DNA of 51,234 bases from Candidatus Eremiobacteraceae bacterium. GTDB taxonomy: Bacteria; Vulcanimicrobiota; Vulcanimicrobiia; Eremiobacterales; Eremiobacteraceae. Position numbers and translations under genes: made by a program. Below the pieces are notes generated by a model that saw only the letters and a list, made by a program, of their open reading frames with translations, did not search any database and was not told the origin of the DNA. The stretch is taken from NCBI GenBank assembly GCA_036511855.1, contig DATCBN010000030.1, positions 1 through 51,234 on the forward strand, in the 5' to 3' direction. Position 1 is the first letter of the stretch. Each line of letters opens with the position of its first letter. Below, piece after piece: positions 8,289 to 17,475 of this stretch.

Positions 8289-9758
8289 ATGCTCGAACGT
8301 GAGATCAAACTCGACGCGCCGGCCTCGTTCAGGCTGGAGGCCGTGACCGCTCTCGGCGGCGGATATCGTCTGTCGAAGATCGAGACCGCGACATTTGATT
8401 CGCGCTATTTCGACACCGCAGATTTCCGGCTGACGCGCGCGGGTTGCTCGCTACGATATCGCACAGGCCAGGGCTGGACTTTGAAGCTGCCGCAGACGCC
8501 GGAACATGGGGAAATGGCGCGCCTTGAGCTTGCGTCGGACGCAGGGCCGCGCACGCCGCCGCCAGCGTTGCTCGATCTGATCACCGGATACGTCCGCACT
8601 CGGCGCATGCGCCCGATCGCGACATTGCGAACCGTTCGGCGCACTCTCAGCGTGCGCGGCGTAGGCGGCTCGATATTGGCCGAGATCGCCGAAGACGACG
8701 TGACGCACCTCGCGCTCGAAGGCAAGCCCTCCGGGTTCCGCGAGATCGAAGTGGAGCTGCGCGAACAGGCGCCGGCGGCGCTTCTCGTCGATCTTGCCCG
8801 CCGGCTTCAGGCGGTCGGCGCAGGCACGCTCATCCATGAATCCAAGATCCAGCGCGCGCTGGGCGGATCTGCTGCGCTCGTTCCGGAGCTGAGGCGGCCG
8901 CCCATCAGTCCTCATAGCGGCGTCGGCAATCTCATCCGCGCTGAGATTTCGAAATACGTCGCGGAGCTGCAAGCAAACGACGCGGCGATACGTCTCGGCT
9001 ACGGTCCGGAGCCGCTGCACGTCGCGAGAGTCGCAACCCGGCGATTGCGGTCGACACTGCGCACGTTTAGGTCGGTGCTCGACCAATCGTGGGCGCAAAG
9101 GCTCAGCGATGATCTCGCCTGGCTCGGCAGATGCCTCGGCGCCGCGCGCGATGCCGACGTCCTCGTGCAACGGCTTCGCGAGAGCGCGGCGCAGCTCGAC
9201 AACGATTTCGGCGCGCAGCGAGCGCGCTTCATCGCGGCGTTGCATGAAGGCCTCGATCCGAAATACCGTTCGGTCCGGCGCGCGCTGCGGTCGCCGCGAT
9301 ACGCGCGTCTGCTCGACAGGCTCGTGAACGCCGCATCGCACCCGAAGCTTGTAACCGGCGCGGAAATTCCGGCCAGGCTCCTCTTGCCGAAGCTGATTCG
9401 CGGGCCGTGGCGTAAGATGTGCAAAGCGGCAAAGCACGCCGACGCGCGTTCGCCGGATGACCAACTCCATGCGCTCCGAATCCGCGTCCGACGGTGCCGG
9501 TACGCCGTTGAAACCGGTCAGCAAGTGCTGGGGCCGGCCGCGGAAAAATTCGCGGCGAAGCTGGCCCAGCTGCAAGAGGCGCTCGGCGAACAGCACGACG
9601 CGGTGGTCGCACAGGATTACATCAAGAACGTAGCTGCGAAAGCGCGGGCGTCTCGAGTCGGCGCCGCGCTGCTCGATCGGGAACGGCGTATCGACTTTCG
9701 CTGCCGTCGCGCTTGGTCAAAGGCGTGGACGAAGGTGAAACGGGCGAAGTTCTTCTGA
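8289..9758 (+). CDS. CYTH-CHAD domain protein
   Basis: 489 residues with an N-terminal CYTH domain (about 1-185, opening with the signature LEREIKL, an ExExK metal/triphosphate-binding motif) and a C-terminal CHAD domain (about 210-475), a helical histidine-rich fold with HVARVATRRLRSTLRTFR and HALRIRVRRCRYAVE helices. CYTH proteins act on or bind triphosphate compounds, and CHAD domains bind inorganic polyphosphate, so a role in polyphosphate or triphosphate metabolism is likely. It lies 5 bp after the hydrolase gene and is probably co-transcribed. The end converges with the SPFH gene, with only 5 bp between them. Confidence 0.92.
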   Translation: MLEREIKLDAPASFRLEAVTALGGGYRLSKIETATFDSRYFDTADFRLTRAGCSLRYRTGQGWTLKLPQTPEHGEMARLELASDAGPRTPPPALLDLITGYVRTRRMRPIATLRTVRRTLSVRGVGGSILAEIAEDDVTHLALEGKPSGFREIEVELREQAPAALLVDLARRLQAVGAGTLIHESKIQRALGGSAALVPELRRPPISPHSGVGNLIRAEISKYVAELQANDAAIRLGYGPEPLHVARVATRRLRSTLRTFRSVLDQSWAQRLSDDLAWLGRCLGAARDADVLVQRLRESAAQLDNDFGAQRARFIAALHEGLDPKYRSVRRALRSPRYARLLDRLVNAASHPKLVTGAEIPARLLLPKLIRGPWRKMCKAAKHADARSPDDQLHALRIRVRRCRYAVETGQQVLGPAAEKFAAKLAQLQEALGEQHDAVVAQDYIKNVAAKARASRVGAALLDRERRIDFRCRRAWSKAWTKVKRAKFF

Positions 9759-9763
9759 GGCTG

Positions 9764-10819
9764 CTATGCCCCGAGCTTCGTGCCGCACTCGCCGCAGAAT
9801 TTAGCTCCCGCCGGGTTCTCTGCTTTGCAATTCGGGCACGCGACGGTCTGGGTCATCGGCGCGCCGCAGTCGTTGCAGAATTTCGCCGTTGTTGAATTCT
9901 TCGCTCCGCATTTCGGACAGGCGGCCGTTGCCGCGGGTGCGGCCACCGGCGCCGAGGTCTGCGCCGCATTTGCCTGCATCGCTTGGTTGATCATGCCGGG
10001 CATCGCAAACCCAAGTCCGGCGCCGATGCCCAAACCGGCGGTGGCGCCTGCCGCGCCGCCCTGATTCTGAGCCGCGTCTTCAACCGCGCGTGCGGCTTTG
10101 AACTGCATGTACGTGTTCATGTTGCCGATCACGCCCATGCCCGTGCGCTCATCGATGGCCTTTTGCACGTCTTCGGGCGCGGTGATGGCGTTGATGAGGA
10201 AGTCGACGATCTCCACGCCGTATTGGCCGAAATCGTCTTTGATGCGCGCCTTAGTGGCGGCGCTCAGCGCATCGTATTGCTTCGGCAGGTCGAGGAGGCT
10301 CTTCACCGTCTCGCCGAGCAAGCTGTTGAGGCGCGCGATGATCATGTTCCGGAAGAAATCTTGCAGCGCGTCGGAAGTGTAGACGTTTTGCGTGCCGACG
10401 ATCTTGTTCACGAACAACTGCGCGTCATTCACGCGGACGCTGAACGCGCCGTATGCGCGCAAACGCACCATCGAGAATTCGGCATCCCGGAAAAGGATCG
10501 GCTCGGCCGTGCCCCAGCGCAGGTTCGTGAAGACCTGCATGCCGACGAAATAGACTTCGGATTGGAACGGCGAGGTGCCGCCGAAGGGCATGGAGAGCAA
10601 GCCGGTGATCAGCGGCAGATTCTGCGTGGACAGTGTGAAACGGCCGGCACCGAACGTGTCGAGCGCCCTGCCGTCGCGGAAGAACACGGCCGCCTGGCTC
10701 TCTTGGACGATCAACTGGCTGCCCCACTTTATGTCGGTCGAGCCGGTCTCCGGCCAACGGTGAACCATCTGCTGCCCGGTGTTGTCAAAGAATTCGATGA
10801 CGGAGAGGCCGAGTGCCAT
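9764..10819 (-). CDS. SPFH-domain protein with two C-terminal zinc ribbons
   Basis: 351 residues. An SPFH/band-7-like core (about 20-235) is followed by a Gly/Ala-rich linker (about 240-290) and two CxxC-N(n)-CxxC zinc ribbons: [19 protein letters not shown] and [19 protein letters not shown]. This layout matches the family related to B. subtilis YdjI, often called virion-core-protein-like, thought to act in membrane organisation or stress responses. No N-terminal transmembrane segment is obvious, so it is probably peripheral. It sits apart from its neighbours; 134 bp separate it from the MFS gene upstream. Confidence 0.85.
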   Translation of the reverse strand: MALGLSVIEFFDNTGQQMVHRWPETGSTDIKWGSQLIVQESQAAVFFRDGRALDTFGAGRFTLSTQNLPLITGLLSMPFGGTSPFQSEVYFVGMQVFTNLRWGTAEPILFRDAEFSMVRLRAYGAFSVRVNDAQLFVNKIVGTQNVYTSDALQDFFRNMIIARLNSLLGETVKSLLDLPKQYDALSAATKARIKDDFGQYGVEIVDFLINAITAPEDVQKAIDERTGMGVIGNMNTYMQFKAARAVEDAAQNQGGAAGATAGLGIGAGLGFAMPGMINQAMQANAAQTSAPVAAPAATAACPKCGAKNSTTAKFCNDCGAPMTQTVACPNCKAENPAGAKFCGECGTKLGA

Positions 10820-10953
10820 GACGTCCCTTTCAGAGGCGATGTCGAAGATGCGGGCTTGCGCCGGCCGGTGGTCGAGCGCCTGTACATACCCTATCGGGCG
10901 GCAACTGTTTCACGCGTTCCGATTGGCTGTCCCGCCGCACATGTACAAGGTCG

Positions 10954-12201
10954 CTAGAGGAACTCCCGCTCCTTGGCCTCCGGCCCCACCGCCGCCAAAA
11001 TCCCGACGGCGGCGAACGTCGCGAGTGCGACGATGGCGAGCACGCGGGCGTAGTCGGCGCCCCCGCCCGGCAGCGGAAACTTTGCGGCGAGCAGCGCTTG
11101 CATCTGCGCGGCGCCGGCGGATATGAGGTTCCCCATCTGATACGTGAAACCCGGAAACGTTCCGCGCACGTCGGCCGGCGACAATTCGTTGAGGTGCGCG
11201 GGAACGATTCCCCACGCTCCCTGCACCATGAACTGCATGCAGAACCCGCCGAGCCCGAGCAGCGCAGCGCTGGAAGCGAATGCCCACAGCGGCACGACAC
11301 ACGCGCCCAACACGACGGCGGTCACGATCGCCCGTCGCCTCCCGAGGCGCTGCGAGATCGATCCGAAAATTGTGCCGCCGATGATCGCGCCGACGTTCAT
11401 GACGATGGTCAGCGCGGTGACTTGACCGACCGTGAATGCGCGCTGCTTCTGCAGAAATGTGGGATAGAGATCCTGCGTGCCGTGCGACATGAAGTTGAAC
11501 GCCGCCATGAGCAATATCGCATAGCCGAAGAGCGGCGCGTTGGCGGTGATGCTGCGCCAAAGGCCGCCGGTCTGACCGGTGCGCGCAGCGGCATTTTTCT
11601 TCCACGCGTCGGACTCTGCCACTTGCGAACGGATGTAGAGGATCAGCAGTGCAGGCACCGCGCCGACGATGAACATGGCGCGCCAACCAAGGTGGTAGTA
11701 GTTAACGAAAAAGTATGCAACTGCCGCGATAAGATAACCCGACGCGTACCCCTGCTGCAAGACGCCGGAAAAGAATCCGCGCGCCTGTGGCGGCAGCGCC
11801 TCCATTGCAAGCGCCGCGCCCACTCCCCATTCGCCGCCCATCGCGATGCCGTACAACGCTCGCAATCCGATGAACGCCCAATAGTTCGGCGCGAACGCCG
11901 TGAGCAATTCCAGCAGTGAATAGATGGCGATGTCGACCATCAGCGGCACGCGCCGGCCGTAGCGGTCCGCGAACCAGCCGAAGATGAGCGCGCCGAGCGG
12001 GCGCATCATGAGGGTGATCGTGATCGCGAAGGCGACGTCCGGAATCGCGCGGCCGAATTCGCCGGCGATCTTGACCACGACGAACGTCACCAGGAAGTAA
12101 TCGAATGCGTCGAGCGTCCAACCAAGGAAGCTCGCGACGAAGGTCTTTTGCTGGCTGCTCGAGAGCGATCGAACGATGGCGAGCGCTGTCATGGCGCGCA
12201 C
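10954..12201 (-). CDS. MFS transporter, sialate/carboxylate:H+ symporter-like
   Basis: 415-residue integral membrane protein with about 12 hydrophobic segments. Diagnostic pieces are FLGWTLDAFDYFLV in helix 1, GWFADRYGRRVPL between helices 2 and 3 (MFS signature) and GSISQRLGRRRA in the second half. The helix 1 aspartates resemble the SHS family (NanT/Jen1-like), which moves carboxylates such as lactate, pyruvate or sialate with protons. The substrate cannot be told from sequence alone. The start given is GTG at 12201; an ATG three codons later (12192) is equally plausible. No enzyme gene nearby points to a substrate. Confidence 0.82.
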   Translation of the reverse strand: MRAMTALAIVRSLSSSQQKTFVASFLGWTLDAFDYFLVTFVVVKIAGEFGRAIPDVAFAITITLMMRPLGALIFGWFADRYGRRVPLMVDIAIYSLLELLTAFAPNYWAFIGLRALYGIAMGGEWGVGAALAMEALPPQARGFFSGVLQQGYASGYLIAAVAYFFVNYYHLGWRAMFIVGAVPALLILYIRSQVAESDAWKKNAAARTGQTGGLWRSITANAPLFGYAILLMAAFNFMSHGTQDLYPTFLQKQRAFTVGQVTALTIVMNVGAIIGGTIFGSISQRLGRRRAIVTAVVLGACVVPLWAFASSAALLGLGGFCMQFMVQGAWGIVPAHLNELSPADVRGTFPGFTYQMGNLISAGAAQMQALLAAKFPLPGGGADYARVLAIVALATFAAVGILAAVGPEAKEREFL

Positions 12202-12248
12202 GTTCTTGGACGCGCGCCCGGACTCATGCTCGGGGTATCGTCTCTAAT

Positions 12249-13649
12249 TCAGGACTGGCGCACGGTATCGACGGAAGTTTTCTCGGCGAACAGACGTTGC
12301 CAACCCGCTCTCATGAACGATTCTGCCGACTGCGGCGCGAGTGGGTCGTAGCGGTGCACGCCGACGTGAAGCGCCAAATCCAAACGTTCGAGTCTCGGCC
12401 CGAGGGCATCGAGAGCATTTGCGACCCGCGCGCGCAAGTCGTTCTGCGCGTGCGCGTCGCCCGGCATCAGCAACGCCGCGAACTCGTCGCCTTTACATCG
12501 CGCCGCAAACTCGCCGGGCTGCAACGCAGAGCCGATGACGCGCGACGTCAAGACGAGCAATTCGTTGCCGACGTTCCGTCCGGCATCGCGGTTCGCGGCC
12601 CGCAGACCAGCGACGTCGAACATGGCCACGTCGAAGCCGACGCGCGTCGCGTCGGCCAAGGCGATCGCGCGCTCGAGATGAATTCCAAATGCGCGCGCGG
12701 TGCCTAGTCCGGTGAGATCGTTCACCAGTGCCAGCTCGTGGATTTCCGCAGCCTGCTTGTCGACGACGTACATGTCGATCTTCGCGTCGCACAGGAGCAC
12801 CGCCGCCGGGATGAGCGCTGCGATCAACGCGTAGGCGGTGGAGACGAGCACGGCTTCGGACCCTCCCGTGCTCACGGCGATGGTCGCGGCGGCGCTCAAT
12901 GCGCCCGCCGCTACGGCGGCGATCATCCAATCTCGCAGAATCGTCCGGTGCCCGGGTGCGAAAATCAGCGTGACGGCTGCCGCCGCGTATGCGCCGACGG
13001 TCCACGCCGCCCAAGCAGACGAATCGGCTTCGCCCGCGGCCGCAAATCTCAGTGAGCTCCAAACAATGACCGTTGCCGACGCGATGGCTATGCCGTTTGC
13101 CCAGAAGAGCACGGCCATCGCCTTCGGCCGCGGAAGCCGCTTGTATCGCTGGCGCGTATCCGAGTAGTACCCGCGTTCGGCGCTGCGCCGCTGCTTTCGC
13201 GCCCAGTACCAATCGATCGCGCCGAACATCGTGATCCCCACCGCGCAACCCAGAGCCCACGCAGCCCAGAGCCAGCCGCCGCGGGTGTTGCCTGCCCACG
13301 CGTGAGCCGCCAGCAATATTCCGGAATATGTAAACGTCGCGGCAAGAGCGGCGAGAGCGGGCGATCGGCTTATCGCGAGGCGGCTGCTCAACAGAAACGC
13401 GCAGACGACGCTCGCAAGAGATGCCGCGGAGCTCGCCGTGACCGCATCGATCGGCGCGAAATGCAGCCGCGGTGCCTCAAGCTGCGAAAACATTGCCGCG
13501 AACACCGCACCCAACGCGGCGCAAAAAATCACGACCGCTGTGCGGACGCGCGGCCGATAACGCAAGATCTTTGTCCGGGCCGGAACCGTGACGACTCCGG
13601 TTACCCCGGCCTCCGAATCTGGAACAAAGACGAAATCTGCGGTTGACAT
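12249..13649 (-). CDS. Membrane GGDEF-domain protein with altered signature
   Basis: 466 residues. About eight hydrophobic segments (about 35-290) form a membrane sensor-like region, followed by a C-terminal GGDEF domain (about 300-450) with NDLTGLGTARAF and the signature region ARCKGDEFAALL. GGDEF domains make cyclic di-GMP. Here the first signature glycine is lysine (KGDEF), and the usual DxDxFK segment reads FDVAGLRAAN, so activity may be lost and the domain may instead bind nucleotide or act as a receptor. No EAL domain is present. A PilZ protein is encoded about 10 kb away. The promoter presumably lies in the repeat-rich space upstream. Confidence 0.85.
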   Translation of the reverse strand: MSTADFVFVPDSEAGVTGVVTVPARTKILRYRPRVRTAVVIFCAALGAVFAAMFSQLEAPRLHFAPIDAVTASSAASLASVVCAFLLSSRLAISRSPALAALAATFTYSGILLAAHAWAGNTRGGWLWAAWALGCAVGITMFGAIDWYWARKQRRSAERGYYSDTRQRYKRLPRPKAMAVLFWANGIAIASATVIVWSSLRFAAAGEADSSAWAAWTVGAYAAAAVTLIFAPGHRTILRDWMIAAVAAGALSAAATIAVSTGGSEAVLVSTAYALIAALIPAAVLLCDAKIDMYVVDKQAAEIHELALVNDLTGLGTARAFGIHLERAIALADATRVGFDVAMFDVAGLRAANRDAGRNVGNELLVLTSRVIGSALQPGEFAARCKGDEFAALLMPGDAHAQNDLRARVANALDALGPRLERLDLALHVGVHRYDPLAPQSAESFMRAGWQRLFAEKTSVDTVRQS

Positions 13650-13760
13650 AATCGTGTAATCCCCATTTCACCCGCAGTCCGGTCGAGGCCCCACGGTCAT
13701 CAATCCAATAGGTCTAGGCCTTTCATCCCTGAATTCGGCCTTCGCCGGAATCATATGAAG

Positions 13761-13835
13761 CGGCGAGCTAGAGCTCGCCGATCGTCGTCGTAGTAGGGTG
13801 AGCAACGCTCACCCATGGGCAAGCGATGCTTGCCC
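13761..13835. repeat. Cluster of three short palindromes (REP-like)
   Basis: Three near-adjacent perfect palindromes: CGGCGAGCTAGAGCTCGCCG at 13761-13780, GGGTGAGCAACGCTCACCC at 13796-13814 and GGGCAAGCGATGCTTGCCC at 13817-13835, followed by CGTACGGCTCGCCGTCCTAC. The last two units recur in other intergenic spaces of the window. They lie between the end of an uncharacterised gene and the start of the GGDEF gene, both on the minus strand. Confidence 0.85.
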
Positions 13836-13869
13836 TCGTACGGCTCGCCGTCCTACAAGATACGCTCGG

Positions 13870-14475
13870 CTACAGCAAACCAGCATACGGCGTAGGGAGC
13901 CCGTCGAACATATGTTGCCTGCCCTCGAAGCGTTTGTCGAATTCGTCGATGAGCGCGTCGAGCGAAGCAAGCGCAGCGCGGATCTGTTCGGCGTCGGTAC
14001 CGGCCGACTCCACGGCGCTCGCCGCGATATCGAATCGAGGCACGTCGGCCATGATCGATGCGTCATATTGGTAGAGCTGAAGCAGTTGCGCATCGCCGAG
14101 CTGCACCCGGTCGAACACCGCCGAAAATCCGTAGTCGGCGAACTGCATGCGATCGATCAGCCGCTCCAACTTGCGTCCGCTTTGATCGATGATCGCAAGC
14201 GTTTCGAGGTTGCCCGAGCGCGAGAGCGAGTCGACGACGCGGTCGAGCCGGTCGTTCACCTTAGAAAGATGCTCGCCGATGACGGCGCGCAATTGCTTGT
14301 CGGCGATGCGCCGGTCTTCGGCGGCTTTGTAGCCGGCAAAGCCGGGAACGTGCATGGCCAAATTGTTGAGCGCCTCGCCGATCGTGGCGGGGTGCCCGAT
14401 CAAAGATTCGACCGCACCCGGAGCGGCGGCGACTGTGGGTGTGCCGCCGGGGAGCGGCGTCGGGTTTGTCTCCAT
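13870..14475 (-). CDS. Uncharacterised protein
   Basis: A 201-residue soluble protein I do not recognise. The N-terminus is Pro/Thr/Ala-rich (PTPLPGGTPTVAAAPG). The rest is predicted helical with heptad-like stretches (LSKVNDRLDRVVDSLSRSG; IRAALASLDALIDEFDKRF), suggesting coiled coils. The chosen ATG gives an N-terminus free of the Arg/His-rich extension that an upstream in-frame start would add. There is no signal peptide or transmembrane segment. It is separated from both neighbours, so context gives no function. Confidence 0.6.
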   Translation of the reverse strand: METNPTPLPGGTPTVAAAPGAVESLIGHPATIGEALNNLAMHVPGFAGYKAAEDRRIADKQLRAVIGEHLSKVNDRLDRVVDSLSRSGNLETLAIIDQSGRKLERLIDRMQFADYGFSAVFDRVQLGDAQLLQLYQYDASIMADVPRFDIAASAVESAGTDAEQIRAALASLDALIDEFDKRFEGRQHMFDGLPTPYAGLL

Positions 14476-14588
14476 GAGTGATCGTGTACTCCTCTGGCTT
14501 GGGCATCGATGCGCCCGGGTCTTATGATTATATCGCACGCGTCCTACCGTTGTTACACGTCGTGACGCTTCGCTGGCGGGACGGCCGC

Positions 14589-15614
14589 CTAGACCGCGAC
14601 GTCTACTTCATCTAGTGCAGGCACTTCGGCCGACGGCCGGTTCCGCGCATCGGCCAACAGCGCTCGGACCGCATCGGCCTCCGCCAAATTGTTGATCTGT
14701 TCGCGCAGACTCGAGGCGCCGGCGATGCCGCGGATGTACCAAGCGAGGTGCTTGCGCATTTGGAAGACGCCCGATTTTTCGCCGTAACGCTCGACCATGG
14801 CGTCGAAGTGAACGCGAGCGAAATCGATGCGCTCGGCGACGGTCGGCGGCGCCGGTTGCGGCAGGCCTTGCATCGCGGCCGCGATGCCGCGGATGAGCCA
14901 AGGATTGCCCAGTGCGGCGCGGCCCACCATCACCGCGTCGACGCCGGATTCATGATAGCATCGCACTGCGTCTGCGGGCGACGCTATGTCGCCGTTGCCG
15001 ATGACGGGCACCGACACGACTTCTTTGAGGCGCGCGATGTACGACCAATCGGCAGACGGCTTGTAGAACTGTTTGCCGTAGCGCCCGTGGAGGGTGAAAG
15101 CGTCGATGCCGACCGCCTCCGCGCGTTTGGCGATTTCCAAGTACGTGTAGTTGTCGCGCTCCCAGCCTAGCCGCATCTTCACGGTGACGGGCACGCGCTT
15201 GACGGCCTTGCGCACGGCCGCACAAATGGCCACCGCGAGATCGGGATCGCGTAAGATCGCGGCGCCGTCGCCGCCTTTGACGATCTTCGGTGCCGGGCAG
15301 CCGAAGTTGATGTCCACGATGTCCGCGCCGCACTCCTCGACGAACGCTGCCGCCTGCGCCATGACCGCAGGGTCGTTGCCGTGAAGCTGAACCGATGTGG
15401 GCCGTTCGTCCGCGTACACGTCGATCATCTCAAGCGTGCGGCGGTTCATGCGTATGAGCGACTGTGCCGAAACGAACTCGCTGACCGTCAGGCCGAAGCC
15501 AAACGGCTTGAACAGCTTGCGGAATAGCGCGTTGGTGACGCCCGCCATCGGCGCGAGAGCCAAGGGGGGAGATATCTCGATGCCGGCGATCGTGAGCGGT
15601 GGGAACGCATTCAT
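14589..15614 (-). CDS. dusB: tRNA-dihydrouridine synthase (DusB type)
   Basis: FMN enzyme that reduces uridine to dihydrouridine in tRNA D-loops. The 341-residue protein has the TIM-barrel opening LALAPMAGVTNALFR (18-32), the catalytic cysteine at about 106 in DINFGCPAPKIVKGGDGAA, the phosphate-binding GNGDIASPADA and the VMVGRAALGNPWL segments. The FGCP-KI-GAA pattern fits the DusB/NifR3 branch. The start at 15614 matches the family; the frame extends upstream to 15746 but with an Arg-rich, non-family sequence. It is divergent from the M20 amidohydrolase gene across about 100 bp. Confidence 0.93.
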   Translation of the reverse strand: MNAFPPLTIAGIEISPPLALAPMAGVTNALFRKLFKPFGFGLTVSEFVSAQSLIRMNRRTLEMIDVYADERPTSVQLHGNDPAVMAQAAAFVEECGADIVDINFGCPAPKIVKGGDGAAILRDPDLAVAICAAVRKAVKRVPVTVKMRLGWERDNYTYLEIAKRAEAVGIDAFTLHGRYGKQFYKPSADWSYIARLKEVVSVPVIGNGDIASPADAVRCYHESGVDAVMVGRAALGNPWLIRGIAAAMQGLPQPAPPTVAERIDFARVHFDAMVERYGEKSGVFQMRKHLAWYIRGIAGASSLREQINNLAEADAVRALLADARNRPSAEVPALDEVDVAV

Positions 15615-15715
15615 GACAGTTCGAGCTTCTTCGCGCCGGCGCGCGATGCGGCCTGGCAAGAGCGACCCGCAGACGAGGCGAAGAGCGCACATCCAGTCCC
15701 CGAAAGGATCCGAAC

Positions 15716-16900
15716 ATGAGCGGCGCCATCCTCGAAGTTCCCGCACCGGTGCTTGACGATGTCATCAAGCTGCGGCGCGATTTCCACATGCATCCCGAAC
15801 TCGGTTTCGAAGAAGTCCGCACGGCGGGCATCGTCGCCGATCGTCTCAAGGCTCTCGGATATGAAGTCCGCACCGGTATCGGTGAGACGGGAGTCGTCGG
15901 GATTTTGCGCACGAAAAAGCCGGGCCGCACCATTTTGCTGCGCGCGGACATGGACGGGCTTCCGGTGCAGGAAGAGAGCGGTGTCGGTTTCTCGTCGCGC
16001 GAGAACGGCAAGATGCATGCGTGCGGCCACGACGGCCACGTGGCCATATTGCTCGGCGCGGCGCAGATGATCATGGAACGCCGCGATCTGCTTTGCGGCA
16101 CGATCGTGCTTTGTTTTCAGCCGGCTGAGGAAGGGAAAGGCGGCGCGAAGGCCATGATCGACGACGGCGTGCTCGAAGATCCGCACGTCGACAAGGTCTA
16201 CGGACTTCATCTCGCGTCGTTGTATCCAGTGGGCGTGATCGCCGTCCGGCCCGGCCCTGTGATGGCGTCGAGCGATTCCATCGAAATCACGATCCGCGGG
16301 CGCGGCGGCCATGGCGCGGCGCCGCATCAGACCGTTGATCCGATCCTCACGGCAGCTCAGTTCGTCACAAGCGTGCAATCCGTCGTCAGCCGTTCCGTCG
16401 ATCCCATACAGCCTGCCGTTGTGACCATCGGTTCTATCCATGGCGGCAACATCCACAACGTGATTCCGGACAACGTCTCCATGCTCGGCACCGTGCGCGC
16501 GTTCGACGCGGACGTACGCGAGCAGATGAAGCCGCGGATAGAAGCCGTGCTCAAAGGCTGCTGCGACGGAGCCGGCGCCGCCTACGACTACAACTACTTG
16601 TGGCGCTATCCGGTCACGGTGAATAACGCCGCCGAGGCCGCGTATGTCGCGGATCTCGCCGCCAAGACTCTAGGGCCGTCTCGTTCCGTCGAATTCGAAC
16701 GAACCATGGGCGCGGAAGATTTCTCGTTCATGCTCGAGCAGAGACCGGGCGCGTTCTTCTTCGTCGGCGTGCAGAGCGGGCCGGCGACGGCGGTCGCACA
16801 TCACAACGCGAGGTTCGCCATCGATGAGGATTGTCTCGAAGCCGGTGTGCAGATGATGACGGCGCTCGCTCTGGACGCGCCAAAAATAGCGCAGGCGTGA
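15716..16900 (+). CDS. M20-family amidohydrolase (aminoacylase/hippuricase-like)
   Basis: 394-residue metal-dependent amidohydrolase of the M20D group, which removes acyl groups from N-acyl amino acids such as hippurate, N-acetyl-diaminopimelate or auxin conjugates. Metal ligands are visible: HACGHDGH (Cys103, His105), the Glu pair in QPAEEGKGG (138-139), His165 in YGLHL and the C-terminal HHNARFAIDED. The inserted dimerisation domain (about 180-290) contains GRGGHGAAPHQTVDP. The stop overlaps the next gene's GTG start as GTGA, indicating coupling. The substrate is not predictable. Confidence 0.9.
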   Translation: MSGAILEVPAPVLDDVIKLRRDFHMHPELGFEEVRTAGIVADRLKALGYEVRTGIGETGVVGILRTKKPGRTILLRADMDGLPVQEESGVGFSSRENGKMHACGHDGHVAILLGAAQMIMERRDLLCGTIVLCFQPAEEGKGGAKAMIDDGVLEDPHVDKVYGLHLASLYPVGVIAVRPGPVMASSDSIEITIRGRGGHGAAPHQTVDPILTAAQFVTSVQSVVSRSVDPIQPAVVTIGSIHGGNIHNVIPDNVSMLGTVRAFDADVREQMKPRIEAVLKGCCDGAGAAYDYNYLWRYPVTVNNAAEAAYVADLAAKTLGPSRSVEFERTMGAEDFSFMLEQRPGAFFFVGVQSGPATAVAHHNARFAIDEDCLEAGVQMMTALALDAPKIAQA

Positions 16901-17469
16901 AGGCGTTCTGGCGCTGGACGGGCACGATTTTTTTCGCGCTCGTCTTCGTCTTTTTGGTGATGACCGGCATCGGCACATCGCTGCCGATCGATCATCATGC
17001 GGTATGCTCCGCGAACTATGCGAGACCAGTCCATTTTTTATTCGCGGTGGTGGAAAACGACGACACGTCGGTGTATTGGCGGCCTGAAATCTCGCGCGCC
17101 GAGCTCGTGTCGGGGCGCGGTGCGACGGCGGTATGGCGCGAGACCGACACTCATGGCAGCGCGATCATCTACCGCACGATCGCATATGCCGAAGACAACA
17201 AGTTGGTGCGCACCATCGACTTCGTGCCGGGCATGCCGTTCGGCGGTACGTGGGCGTACATTTTCTCAGCCGAGTCGGGAAGGCTTGCGATCGCTCCAAT
17301 CAACGGCTCGGGATTAACGATCATCGAAGACGGCAAGATCTACAATCCGTTTTTCCGGTTCATGGCGCGCTACGTCTTTGGCTACACGCAGACCATGAAG
17401 ACGTATCTCACGGACCTCGCTCGGCTCACACACGATAAACCCGCGATCACCTGTGCGGCGAATCCGTAG
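16897..17469 (+). CDS. Membrane-anchored SRPBCC-like protein
   Basis: 190 residues starting at GTG, which overlaps the amidohydrolase stop by 4 bp. One N-terminal transmembrane helix (about 8-28, IFFALVFVFLVMTGIGT) is followed by a domain resembling the SRPBCC/polyketide-cyclase fold (HFLFAVVENDDTSVYW, TWAYIFSAESGRLAIAP, FFRFMARYVFGY, TQTMKTYLTDLARL). It probably faces the periplasm and binds a hydrophobic ligand. I know no established partnership with M20 enzymes. The frame extends further upstream inside the amidohydrolase gene, but the overlap start gives a clean membrane anchor. Confidence 0.7.
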   Translation: MKAFWRWTGTIFFALVFVFLVMTGIGTSLPIDHHAVCSANYARPVHFLFAVVENDDTSVYWRPEISRAELVSGRGATAVWRETDTHGSAIIYRTIAYAEDNKLVRTIDFVPGMPFGGTWAYIFSAESGRLAIAPINGSGLTIIEDGKIYNPFFRFMARYVFGYTQTMKTYLTDLARLTHDKPAITCAANP

Positions 17470-17475
17470 GACTCG

